64,000 nucleotides of DNA from Neckera pumila. Taxonomy: Eukaryota; Streptophyta; Bryopsida; Hypnales; Neckeraceae. The notes below the pieces were generated by a model that worked only from the letters and a program-made list of their open reading frames with translations, was not told the origin of the DNA and ran no database searches. The stretch spans positions 31,881,282 through 31,945,281 of the forward strand of contig OZ018409.1 in the NCBI GenBank assembly GCA_963969595.1, written 5' to 3'. The translations under genes and the position numbers were made by a program. Positions 36,801 to 47,236 of the stretch are shown here, piece after piece (the stretch's first letter is position 1; every line of letters starts with the position of its first letter).

Positions 36801-37117
36801 CGCCCTTTCAGCAAAATCCAGTCATCAAACTGTGGCGCAAACTTTCTCAATCCCGGCATTTGAGTAAGCTTATTTCAGAGTATTTTAAGCTTGCTGAGAT
36901 AGGATGTTGCTTGGTTCTTGGTTCAGTGGAGGATGAGAGATGTTTCTCTATTCTAAAGTTCCTAAAATCTTGCCAAAGAAATAGGCTAGGGAAGCATTTG
37001 TCCCTTGTTGTGCGGATGTTCAGCCAGAAATACTTTACACTTGACAATTTCCTTTACAAGGAAGCCATCGAATCATGGAAAAATGCGGTAAAGGTTGGCC
37101 GGCAAGGGGATGTCTAA
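33868..37117 (+). pseudogene. hAT-superfamily transposase relic with four in-frame TAG stops
   Basis: Two exons, 33868-35800 and 36519-37117, would give 843 residues ending in TAA. The intron needs a GC-AG donor (CAG|GCAAGC), and the phases match. The frame is interrupted only by TAG at 34228, 34552, 34681 and 36563. Features in order: a basic Pro/Ala-rich N-terminus; a Cys/His finger (CRSC, then NLEKHEGKC), likely the DNA-binding domain; SLSADEVTAVDN with a candidate first catalytic Asp; CFGSDGVSTFQGPRTGV; CVSHRLNFVVETL; VETRWISVRSL; and the C-terminal hAT dimerisation region (SVEDERCFSILKFLK, LVVRMFSQKYF). hAT transposases cut and paste DNA and leave 8-bp target duplications. No terminal inverted repeats were located. 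Four uniform nonsense changes without frameshifts suggest a recently inactivated copy or a decaying domesticated gene. Confidence 0.85.
35990..36300 (+). repeat. Degenerate ~80-bp repeats in the hAT intron
   Basis: Three to four diverged units carry GGTGGCTTGGCTT or GATGGTACCTTGGCTT, then CTTTCCC and a T-run, then a GAAAGC-like segment. They occupy much of the 718-bp intron. Confidence 0.6.
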
Positions 37118-37902
37118 ACTAGGAGTAGTGGGACCAGTATCCTCAATTCCATACTGTAGAAAATTTGTCCTTAGTTTTCATGAGGTTACGCGTGCCTTGC
37201 AACTCAAGTTTCCTTGACTGAAGACTCAGTGGGACCTGCTGCTGGAGATGATACTGCACGTGGAGGTTGACACTCGCGGACTGGAGGGAATAGAGGCGTG
37301 AAATTGCAGGAACTAAAGATTCGGAGTTGCCTTGGCGAGTTGGCAACTTGGCGTTGTACACAGTTGTTTGTGACTTTTTTCCTAACCCTCTAATGTGTTT
37401 TGTTAGTGTTGTGCTGTGCAGATCACTAACACTGCATTTGGGCAATCTAGAAGGGTTCAATTTCCTTGTTAGTGGCATGAATTTGTATGGGACTTAGAGA
37501 TAAAAGTATTGGACACTTCTACTAGTATGCAATGCAATTGTAAACACTTGTTTGGACTTTGAAAATAAAATCGCCATTGTACATCGTGTGTGTTTTGCAA
37601 CTTAGCATTTGTGTGCATCTTGAATCACAGAAAATAGCCATTGTATAGTATGTTTGTTTTCCAATTTAGCAATTTCGGGCAACTTCAATCACAAGAAATA
37701 GCTTTATGTTTGCACCCAATCATCCCACATATCGCACCATAAACTCTACCAAAAAAAAAAATTTATGTTAAATTCCACATTTCGAAATCCTATTTATCTT
37801 ACTGTTTTCACCAATTATTCTCACTGTCGCGGCAATAGCTCCCTACTAGGGCACGGCTATAGCCTCCTAGCGAAATAGCGGAAATAGGTTCTGGGAACGC
37901 TG
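37118..37902. other. Intergenic DNA downstream of the hAT relic
   Basis: Presumed 3' flank of the relic; no further feature was identified. Confidence 0.4.
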
Positions 37903-38806
37903 CCCCTCGGGGGACAAATTGGGTCCGAGCAGGTTCCTACTGCTTCAATTTTTAATAATATTTTTTGGGATTTTTTGAGGTTCTGTATTTTTGCAAGAGC
38001 TTTGTGAATATATAATTTTTACTTTAATTGATGCCCGGGAGCAAAAGTTATGGCACAATACGCTAAATTGGAGTTCGGCAGGTAGCCCAACAAAAATCAC
38101 AAAAAGTCAAAGTATTTTTTTTTCAAATTTTTTTCTCAAAGATTATATTTTTGTCTACATGTGAAGCTTTGTTTCATTCAATTTGGACAAATTATGAGAA
38201 AGTTATGGACAATCTTAGTTTTTCGGGCAATCTAAGCATCTTCTCAAAAAAATAACTTGTAGAATTTGTTTTTCAATGCAATTTTAGAACTTTTCAAAAA
38301 AAATTGTTAGACAAGGTTAAATTTTCTTGCTAGAACAATCCCATCGTTGGAATTATTGTGATTCAATTCCATCTAAAAGCTATTAACAATTTAGTTTTTT
38401 CTTCAATCTTGAACCCACCTCTATTTGACAATTTTTTAATGAGTGAAAATTAAGTGCTTTTCATCCTAAATTTTTTGGGAGATTCTTGACTCAACTACTT
38501 AACATAAATAAGTAGAAAATCAAAGTCCATAGTACAAAAACTTTGAACTATAAAGATTCAAAGCCAAAAAATCTAGTCAAGCAAGGTGGAAAAAAACTTG
38601 TTTTCTTCACTTTAAATGCATATATCTTGCAATCTACATGGTTAAAGTTTATGAAATTTCTTCCACATATTCATATACTAGTCAAGTATAAGATCTTACG
38701 GTTGGATATGCAAGAAAAAACAATTTTTAAAGCTCTTTTCTCTTTGCAATAGAAATGACAATTTTGAGTGTTTTTTGATAGGAAAATCACCTTGGTCCTT
38801 TAGGGG
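37903..38806. mobile_element. TTAA-flanked piggyBac-like MITE lacking one terminus
   Basis: The right end reads GGTCCTTTAGGGG followed by TTAA (38807-38810). The body is the reverse complement of the copy at 59087 (for example GATGCCCGGGAGCAAAAG and GGTTCCTACTGC). Similarity starts abruptly at CCCCTCGGGGGAC, so about the first 22 bases of the other end are missing. Confidence 0.75.
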
Positions 38807-38844
38807 TTAACAAATGGGAAAAAATGCATTAAAAAAAAGAAGTC

Positions 38845-39070
38845 ACATAGAAGCAACGTCTTTGTTTTGCACTATAGCAATCACCATGCCAAGAATGAAG
38901 GATGGTCCCTCCAGAATTAAACCAATCTGAGTGTGCCACGACACTGGAGTCTGGCACTTAATCTCCAAGAAAAAAACAAGGACAAAAACTCATTGATTTT
39001 GTCATACAAGTGAACAAATTTGGATGAATTTTGTGGCGGAATTGGGGCCAAAAGTAGGATGACAGAAAAA
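38845..39070 (-). repeat. Dispersed repeat, inverted copy of 31690-31915
   Basis: Reverse-complement match to the segment near 31.7 kb; see that entry. It is followed by an 18-C run at 39081-39098. Confidence 0.75.
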
Positions 39071-39099
39071 ATCACCAGAACCCCCCCCCCCCCCCCCCG

Positions 39100-39420
39100 A
39101 GTTGATACAAGACAGCCAAGCCAGAAGACTGAACAATGAAGAGACAGTAAGCATGAAGCAAAGAAGAGAACTAAAAAAGGCCCTAAAGAGAGACTACAAA
39201 AACTGACAGGAAAGGGTCCGACCCATTCTGTTCCAGCTAATATGGTCACCAAAACGAGAGGCAAGAAATGGTGATTGGAGCCAGATTATTGGCAGAAGTT
39301 TTGCTGAATTGAGCCACACTTGTGAACACTGGCGCCCTCCACTTCCATCGATCGTTTCAACGGCGAAAAAGTTCTGCTGCAAGTCATTTAATTGAATGAG
39401 AATGTGCACTTGAGGCTGTC
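39100..39420 (-). repeat. Dispersed repeat related to 60290-60500
   Basis: Both segments share AATGAAGAGA.AGT, then a GGAGCCA.ATTAT-like word and a GAGCCACA segment in the same order. Minus-strand translations align loosely (WL.S with a following LASR, and FLLTISS-like words), so this may be a fragment of an old coding repeat. Family unknown. Confidence 0.45.
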
Positions 39421-39744
39421 AACATTGTGCACTTCCCAAGGCAAGTCCTGTAACGGCAATACGTTGCATTAATTGACACCCAATCCTAGTCATCCTCTAC
39501 CAGTCACATTGGTTAACAGAAGATTAAATTAAGCCCAGGGTTGGTTCGGTTGTTGAATACTTAGCTTGATTAACTTAGCTAATCCACATTGCATCTAATA
39601 AATGTTACAGCTCATTCAATCCGATCTCAACAAATCAAACTCAACCAAAAGTCGTGCAATTCACCACACATGATAATCTCATTATCAAGTAGCATAGGAC
39701 TCTTGAGATTGCTAAGTACATTAAATTGTCAAGAACTGAAGCTA

Positions 39745-40600
39745 GAGGCGTACAACTCAGTGAACTTGCTCTCTCCTTGAGTGTTAAATTTAATTAGCTA
39801 CTCCACAGTTAATCTAAGATTCACTCCAATACGGTTTGAAACCCATGCCACAACAACAACAACAAAAATATCAGTTTAAACCTTCTGCATCTTCCAAACA
39901 ATGCTGCTTTTACAACCTCTTCTTTTTCACCATTTTCATCTCAAATAATTTCAGTTCACGTAAGCCATCGATATCCCCTCAAAAACAAACTCATCCAAAG
40001 TTTTAGTGACTGTGTGTAGGTGCAGATGTGAAATTTGTTCATGGAACGCTGATTTTCAAAAGGCATAGGAACCTAAGTGATATTAGTAAGTAAGGAAAAC
40101 AAGAGTTGTAGAGGGGGCTACAACTCAGATGAACTTGATCTTGTTGACTGTTTTTGATCGATTAGCTTCTCCACAGTTTCATCTAATAAAGTACTTTTAC
40201 TCCAATACGGTTTGAAAGCCGCAGCTGAAGAATTTGATTAAAGCCTCTGCATCCTCCAAACTGAAGAATGCTGCTTTTACAGTCTCTGTTTTTCACCACT
40301 TTCAGCTCAAGCGATTTCAGTTTACATAACAAATGAATACATGGACGTCTAAATATGTCCATAAATCATACTAATACTAAGGGTAAGTGAGGTAGTTGCA
40401 GATGTGAAAATCTCTTGTGCATACTTGTAAGCTTAATTCCTCTTCGGATTTGAATCCGCCTTCTCTCTCTCTCTCTCAAAAATAAAAAAAAATAAAATCC
40501 TGGGCTGCTTGGACTACTGTACTAATTTTCAAAGAGGTTGGAATCTTGAGACTGGTAACAGAGGTAAGCAAGTAATGTACTTAATCCAAAGAGCTGCAAG
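39745..40600. repeat. Tandem duplication upstream of the PDF1-like gene
   Basis: CTCCAATACGGTTTGAAA occurs at 39824 and 40200 (period about 376). The following sequence (CTTCTGCATC, AATGCTGCTTTTACA, TTTTCACCA, TTTCAGTT) and preceding sequence (TACAACTCAG, TCCACAGTT) are also duplicated. TGCAGATGTGAAA at 40021 and again near 40396 starts a third partial unit. A (TC)n run is at 40461-40477. Confidence 0.75.
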
Positions 40601-40660
40601 GCAGTACAACTCCCTCACAGAGGACTTAATTAATCCTCGCCAGTGCACTTCCGGCCTTGT

Positions 40661-40978
40661 CAGTCCGCTATATAAGCAGCCTGGCTCTCCCCCTGAACCC
40701 GTTTCATGGGGTCTTAATGAGGCATCTTAAATCGTCGTTCCCTCTCGTCTCCCCCGCCTCACTCCCCACCATGCCTTGGACGCTCCATTAAAAGCAGGCC
40801 TTAAAGCTCCCCAGCTGCTGGACGTCCTATATATCTCCTCCCTTTCGAAATCTCTCCCAGTTCTCTACGTACCCCACCAGAGTGCTCGGGTCCTCTTGCT
40901 TGCAAGCCGTCGTCGTCGTCGCTGCAGCAATTTTTTCCCCTAGTTGTTGGCTGATCGAGCCTGGCTTCTGTTGCAACG
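40661..40978 (+). promoter_or_regulatory. Core promoter and 5' UTR of the PDF1-like gene
   Basis: TATATATC at 40828-40835 sits 144-151 bp before the ATG, with pyrimidine-rich CTCC stretches after it, as in plant core promoters. A second TATATAAG is at 40669-40676. No L1 box (TAAATGCA type), the element that drives epidermal PDF1 expression in Arabidopsis, was found here. Confidence 0.55.
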
Positions 40979-42487
40979 ATGGCGTCCACCATGGGATTCT
41001 CTTTGCTGTTCGCGCTGTTTCTCGTCACAGCAGTGGCGTCTCGTCAGGTAGACGATGGAGATGATGTTGTCTTTGAATCTCATGCTTGTGTTCTGCTGAC
41101 AGTCATTGTAGTAACTGGAGTATGTTTTGTGTAGTCTGTCTTGTATGTAAGACATCAGGTATGGCTTCCTCTCCGTCTGAGGAGTAGCTAGTTTCTAAAT
41201 TATTTGTGAGTTCGTTATAGTTTTTCGAAGGGACTCTGAGAATGTGGGCTGTCCATGAGGTTGATAGTATTTGGAGCTTTCTGTTTGATTGTGGTCTCCT
41301 TCAAGCTTGTACGATTGCTGTCTTCATTGTGGCTGCACGGACCTGGTTGTCCACGTTTTTCTCATCGTCAGTGGAGTAACTGGTTTAAGAAATAATGTGT
41401 GCATGTTGGTCTGGGATTTGCTGAGAGAAACATGTATTGGGTTGGTTGCAATGCGGCCTGGGGCGAATATAAGAATGATACTGATTGGAGCTTTTTCCAT
41501 GCATGTTACGTGAATACTCGGTTTGAGTGTTCGATTGGTTTGTGTAAAGCTGCAAGAATGTGATTTCGTGGTGACATCATGGGTTGAGTGGAATGTAAAA
41601 TGTTTAAGAATACGGTCCTGACTGGACTTTTACACTTTTTTCTGATACTGCAGGATCCGTTTGGGGAGGAGAAGACGTACGCGCCTCCCTATGGCAGTGA
41701 CTCGCCTATCGTGCCCACACCTGACCCTGTTTACGCCTCGCCTCCTTACACTCCTTCCGACCCGTCTCCCACCACTCCAAGTTACTCCCCTCCTTACACT
41801 CCCTCCGACCCGTCTCCCACCACTCCAAGCTACACCCCTCCTTACACCCCAGACCCTACTACGCCAGCGCCGAGCACTACCGGAACCTGCACGTAAGTCC
41901 CCTAACTCACGCCTGCATTACACTTTTATTTTCCAATGCTTGTAAGATCTAGCTGCTGAGTATTCATTGCAATGGATATAGGACGTATTCCGCGTTTCAA
42001 ACTGGTCTTAGATTGATCCCAACGGGAGGATGTGTTGAGAAAACAGAATGCAGACCCCCAGTTTACCTCTGATTTTGCTAATGCAGCTTGTTGCATTCTT
42101 GTATCCCTTTGCAGATGGTGGTCCAAAAACACGAGTAGCTTCCCCAACCTCGTCACCATCCTTTCCACCATCCTTGACCTCTTCGGCTCTATCACGGGCG
42201 GCGGCAGCAGTGGCAGCAGCGGCGTCACCACCGCCATCTCCTCCATCTTTGGTGGCCAGATGACCGTCATGCAAGGCCTCACCAACACCCGAAACGATGG
42301 TTTCGGCGCTCTCGCTCGTCAAGGTTCCGCTGCGCTTCTGAACTCTCTCACCCGACGTGACTACCCGTTCAATGCCTTCCAAGTCAAGAACCAGTTCAGG
42401 AACGCACTAAACAGCCAGCAACAAGCGTTCACGACTGCGAGGTTGTTCGAGAATGCGAATCTTGCGCTCGGAGCAGGCCGCCATTAG
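40979..42487 (+). CDS. PDF1-like (protodermal factor) secreted proline-rich protein, three exons
   Basis: Exons 40979-41047, 41654-41892 and 42115-42487 give 226 residues plus TAG, with GT-AG introns and matching phases. Residues 1-21 form a signal peptide (MASTMGFSLLFALFLVTAVA), separated from the rest by intron 1. Residues 30-98 are a Pro/Tyr/Ser/Thr-rich wall-protein region with a 16-residue repeat, PPYTPSDPSPTTPSY, in about two and a half copies. The C-terminal 120 residues match the PDF1 family: GTCTWWSKN, ILDLFGSI, MQGLTNTRNDGFGALARQGS, AALLNSLTRRDYPF and QVKNQFRNAL, ending GAGRH. Arabidopsis PDF1 is an epidermis-specific putative wall protein; the same role here is inferred. The TAG stop is followed by sequence that is not protein-like. 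Confidence 0.88.
41728..41850 (+). repeat. 48-bp in-frame tandem repeat encoding the proline-rich motif
   Basis: Two full units and one partial unit of a 48-bp repeat, containing CCTCCTTACACTCC and GACCCGTCTCCCACCACTCC, encode a 16-residue Tyr-Thr-Pro-Ser motif. The units are nearly identical, so repeat number may vary between individuals. Confidence 0.9.
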
Positions 42488-42949
42488 GGCCCCAACTATG
42501 TGTCTATCCGTCTGATTCGATCTTTCTGTACAGCGTTGGTGACTGTTGTTTGGTTAGGATCCTTCGCAAGTACATAATTCTGAAGTAGTTATTGTTTTTT
42601 GATTACGATTATCAATTTGTTATTGGAAGCCCGGTTTTTGGATCGGAGGTGGTGGTTTATAAACATAAATTTTTCTGATGTGCAGTAAATTTATTGCTAT
42701 TGTTTCTACTCGTTTAGTAAATCTCGTTGGCCTTTGTGTCTAGTGTACTGTTGGTGTGAAACTCTGAGCTCCTTGTTCGCTGGAATGTGGAATGTTTTGA
42801 GTTGTGCCAAGGTAGTTGTAAGACTCATCTGAAACCGCGTATGCTCATTATTCTTCAGGTAGCTTTAACTGTGTCTGATTCGATGACTTTCAACGTCTAG
42901 TACCTGTGCAACAGCTTTCATCATTGAAAGAGCATATCGGTATGTTTAA
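42488..42949. other. 3' flank of the PDF1-like gene
   Basis: Probably the 3' untranslated region and flank; nothing else identified. Confidence 0.4.
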
Positions 42950-44590
42950 CATGTGAATGGTTGTATTTTATAATTAAGCTTTAGCTCTCGTCTATTCCGG
43001 AAACTGAATTTCAAATGTAGATGCCTGGAACATCCATATTCCGGAACAGAAATTCTACATTCCGGTGCCTTTGAACAAAACATACTCGATTCGAAACCAC
43101 TGTAAAATGAGAAGCAGTTGCATAAATGTAGACAGAATTTATTAAAAAGCTTTTTGAATGAACAAATCAGTTCTCTGTTGATCTAATGCATTGTGCCAAA
43201 TGTTTTCGCTATGAATAGTTGTAGCCGCCGAATTCAGTGTGCGAGAGATTCGTCCCTTTCGCTATTGCTTTGTATTTATTTACATATGTTTTGAGACTGT
43301 TGTTTTATATTTAGATGTTGGCATTCATAGAATTTGTACAAAGATCTTTTTATTTTAATACCAGCTGAGTTCCAGTAACTGTTGTCACGACATTTGCGGA
43401 AAAGGGAGACATGCGAGGCAGGCAATTCAGTGTATTATGTAGACTGAATGGGTTTGGTCGTAGTTCCATCAGTGCCAGTCTCTGGCAGATGTGTGATAGA
43501 ATCGAGACTTGGACTGAATTGAAGAGGCATTCATTGTTGTTGGTTTGCGGGCTGATCGATAATAATTTGTTGCAGCTGGGGAGGAGTGTTCAGAGATGTG
43601 GGCTCAGTTTAGCAATACATCTACTAAAACAATTTTCAAGCTACCGAAAATTTGAGAAACTGACTGTTGAATTTGAAATTTCATCACATCACTTTGTATT
43701 TCTACTGAAGATAATTATGAAAATCACATTTGGGACTACTGTTTGAGAGTGGATTCCTAATTTTCTTGTAAAGATTTGTGGAATTTGGTAATTGGGATGG
43801 AAGGCAAGATAATTTGAAGTTATTTGTTGCTGTTCCCACTAGCTACGTATTCATTTTCTGAGACGGAAACAACTTGAAAGTGGAGAACCATGAGCCAATT
43901 TGACGGAACCAATGAAAATTTTCAATCAAAAGTACGTAGTAGTAAGGTACTGACCTTAAGTTGCACAGTAAAGCAATTCAGCATGATTCAGCATAGTTTT
44001 CACTATTATATTAAATTTTTTTTTGTGGAGTCCCATTGGTAGTCAAAAGAGGATTCTAGATTCTCTTAGACTGTATTTTTTGGACACCGTGAATAAAGTA
44101 CGAATTTTCAAAGTGCTGAGAATAGGTTTACCCAAAAGCAATCATAGAGTCATATGAATAGTGGGCTTACATTTTAGGCAAGAGTATCCACTGAGTGAGT
44201 TTAGGAACCGTGCGATTCTAGGTGTAGTTACCTTAAGCATATGGATTATGGAGTGAAGCATATTTGAGAGTCTTTATGTGGATGAGAGGAGTATACTACC
44301 AACAAGGTTTTTAATTCTTTTGGGAGGAACTAAGGTAGGTGGTAAGAAATCGCAAGAATAGTGCCCTATTTCATAACAACCCTAGTGTTAGAGAACACTT
44401 TTTGAGATAAATTGCTTAAAAACCTCCTACCTTATTCATAGTTCACAATGTAATCATTGAAGTCATTAAATTTGAACAATTCTTGTCTTCAATATGACAA
44501 TGTAGCAAAGGAGTAGGATGGCATTTGAGAAAGGGTAGGAACTCTTACACTCACTCCTCCCCTCGACAGCTGGCACTCCATTCATTGGTG
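42950..44590. repeat. Segmental duplication, copy A
   Basis: Copy A of a roughly 1.5-kb duplication; copy B is 44690-46575. Shared blocks in order: CGAAACCACTGTAAAATGA, TTTTCGCTATGAATAGTTGT, GAGACTTGGACTGAATTGAA, TTTTCAAGCTACCGAAAAT, GAGACGGAAACAACTTGAAA, AGTTCACAATG. Copy A contains a MITE at 43945-44233 that is absent from copy B. It preserves the empty target of the element inserted in copy B, at 44416-44419. Confidence 0.88.
43945..44233. mobile_element. TA-flanked MITE, AGGTAACT family
   Basis: The right end AGTTACCT is followed by TA. The left end AGGTACTG is preceded by TA. The 289-bp body matches the element at 63217-63503 closely, including CAATCATAGAGTCATATGAA. No coding capacity. 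Copy B of the surrounding duplication lacks it. Confidence 0.8.
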
Positions 44591-44689
44591 CCCTTATTCA
44601 TCCATTGTACATCCTGTAGATTACCAGTACATAAGCTTAGTTAAGACTTTGTGTTCACTCTCAAGAAAACATCAATGATATTTGCATTG

Positions 44690-46575
44690 TGAAGCTGAGA
44701 CGCTTCAAGAAAACACCTAAATGCTATATTCTGGAGCCTTTGTACAAGGCACACTTGATTTGAAACCACTGTAAAATGACAAGTAGTTGCACAAATTTTA
44801 GAAAATTTTAATAAAAAGCTTCAATAATATGAAAAAATGAGAGATGTCTTTTGGTCTAATGCAAGCCAAGTATTTTCGCTATGAATAGTTGTAGCTGCCA
44901 AATTGTGTGATAGAAGGGAGACTTGGACTGAATTGAAGAGGCATTCATTGTTGTTGGTTTGCGGGCTGATTGATAATAATTTGTGGCAGTTGGGGAGCAG
45001 TGTTCAGAGATGTGGGCTAAAGTTTTGCAATACATTTACCAAAACAATTTTCAAGCTACCGAAAATCTGAGAAATTGACTGTTGAATTTGAAATTTTGTA
45101 GCACATTACTTTGTATTTCTACTAAAGATAATTATGAAAAATCACATTTGGGCCAACTGTTTGAGAGTGCATTCTTAATCTACTTGTAAAACTTTCAATG
45201 GAATTTCTCTGAAGTTGGTAATTGGGATGGAAGGCAAGACAATTTGAAGTTATTTGTTGCTGTTCCCACTGACTAACTACATATTCATTTTCTGAGACGG
45301 AAACAACTTGAAAGTGGAGACATTGATGTCGTCTCTTAGTGGAACCAATGAATTTTCAATCAAAAGTACGTAATGTGGAGTGAAGTATTCTTGAGGGACT
45401 TTATGTGGGGTTAGAGAAGTGTATTGCTAGCAACTTTATGGAATTCATTTGGGAGGAACTAAGGTAGGAGGTACCCTAGTGTTAGTAAACACTTTTTGAA
45501 ATTGAATTGCTTTAACCCCTAAAGTTTCATGACTATGTTCTCACCAAAAACGCTCCAAAACTGCCGTTTCTAATACAACTACCAAATTTTTGGAAAAAAA
45601 CAATTTTTGACACATGTAACCGTAGGATCTTGTAGTATGATATTTTGAAAACATGTGGTAAAATTTTCAGAAAATTCCACCGTGTGGATCATAAGATATA
45701 AGCATTCAAAGTCTTGAAAACCATTTTTTCAATCCTGCGAAAAACCGGGCAGCTGCACTTTGCAAGCTCACTTTTCAATGAAAAAATGCCGAAAAAGGTG
45801 GTGCTTCTTTGAATTCAGTTTCCTAAACAAGTTGTATATATGCTTGAAAAATTTCACATCCTTTTGAATTGTACAACATATAGGAAAAAAATAGTAAGTA
45901 GAAAGAAGTAGAAAATGATTCAAAATATTAAATTGTTAAAATTTTAATCATGGAATTTAAAAATACCAATCCCAACAGTTGTAATGTTGTAATAATCAAT
46001 TTACATCCTAGGATTTTTTTTTTTCCAAAAATATTGAAAATTGAGTTAAATAAATGACTTTAAAGATTTTTTTAGAGAAGACAATCCATAACTGCCCGCA
46101 AACCAAAAACTCTCATAACTTTTGACTCATTGATTGAAATGGAATGACTCAAAGCTTTTTAAGTATATATAAATGTAGAGAACCAATTTCAAAAAAAAAA
46201 TTCCGGAAAAAATGATTTTTTCTGATCTGCCCAAACTGCCCAGTTACAAAAAAAAGCAACATATTTGGTCACAACTTTTGACTTGTATTTCAAAATGTTA
46301 TGAAACTTGGTACACATGAAGATATTCCTCGCCCCCACCTTCTATAAAAATTTCAGCCTCAAATATGGATATCTCTAGTCACACGTACCTGCCCAAAATT
46401 TCTATACGACCAAAAAACGCATGTTGGTCCTTTAGGGGTTAAGAACCTCCTTCCGTATTTATAGTTCACAATGCAATCATTGAAGTCATTAATTTTGAAC
46501 AATTCTTGTCGGCAATATGACAATGTAGCAAAGGTGTATTATATTCTAGGATGTTATTTGTGAAAGGGTAGGAAC
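44690..46575. repeat. Segmental duplication, copy B
   Basis: Partner of copy A at 42950-44590, diverged by substitutions and small indels. It contains the 923-bp TTAA-flanked element at 45516-46438 that copy A lacks. Confidence 0.88.
45516..46438. mobile_element. TTAA-flanked piggyBac-like MITE, with preserved empty site
   Basis: 923 bp between two TTAA tetramers (45512-45515 and 46439-46442). The ends CCCCTAAAG and CTTTAGGGG are inverted. The paralogous locus in copy A reads ATTGCTTAAAAACCTCC with one TTAA, against ATTGCTTTAA...TTAAGAACCTCC here. No open frame of note, so it is non-autonomous. It is related in inverted orientation to 50399-51324 and in direct orientation to 63736 onward. 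Confidence 0.9.
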
Positions 46576-47100
46576 TCTTACATATCTATGGAGAACTATA
46601 AATATGGTCCTGCATTAGGCTCCTAAACTATGGAATATACACTCAAATATGATAAAGCACACACCATTCAATTGATAATGCAATCATTAACATTTCTTGT
46701 TTGAATGTCATTTTAAGAAGTCACATATGGCATCATACACATAGAATATGAGACCATTTTGCAATTGATGAGACATGTAGGAGGTGCAATGATGATCATA
46801 GTAGGGAGTGCTATATGTCAATGGATATGCTTGGCATGAATAAAAACTTATAGAATAGGGGGAGTTACAGTACCAACTTCCTAATCCCCCAATTTGTTGG
46901 AAGACATTACATTGTGCCTTTTGATTGCACAACTTACTTTTCTTCCGTGAACTTGGAGAAGACTTTGTAATTGTTTTTTTATATGGGTGGAATATCTTAA
47001 GCCTTTCCTTGAGTTCAATGCAAGGAGGCTAAGTGTTATGACTCCCCTTATTGTATACCTCAATTCATGCACCTTCCATGTCAATTACACAAAAAAAATA
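46576..47100. other. Intergenic DNA
   Basis: Nothing identified before the proteasome gene promoter. Confidence 0.4.
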
Positions 47101-47117
47101 GATATTGTCTCCAAGAT

Positions 47118-47143
47118 TGGGCTTTTCAGGGTTTAGGGTTTAA
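47118..47143 (+). promoter_or_regulatory. Site II-like motif plus double telo-box
   Basis: TGGGCT at 47118-47123 is followed by AGGGTTTAGGGTTTAA at 47128-47143, about 95 bp before the ATG of the proteasome gene. In plants this pair is common in promoters of growth-related housekeeping genes. The role here is inferred from sequence and position. Confidence 0.65.
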
Positions 47144-47236
47144 CCTCTGTTCCTGTCGTCTCTTCAACGTCTCTAGGATTTTGGTGAATTTGGACGATGA
47201 TGAAATTTTGAGGTTTTGCTGGTTTTAGAAGCGATC

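Noticed and set aside
33868..37117. TAG read as glutamine (altered genetic code)
   Set aside because: The four TAGs in the hAT relic could suggest reassignment, as known in some green algae. But the PDF1-like gene and the proteasome gene both end at TAG exactly where their families end, and the sequence after each is not protein-like.
43411..43746. 111-codon ORF in duplication copy A
   Set aside because: The corresponding sequence in copy B has frameshifts and stops, and the translation resembles no known family. The similarity between copies is at DNA level, including outside the frame.
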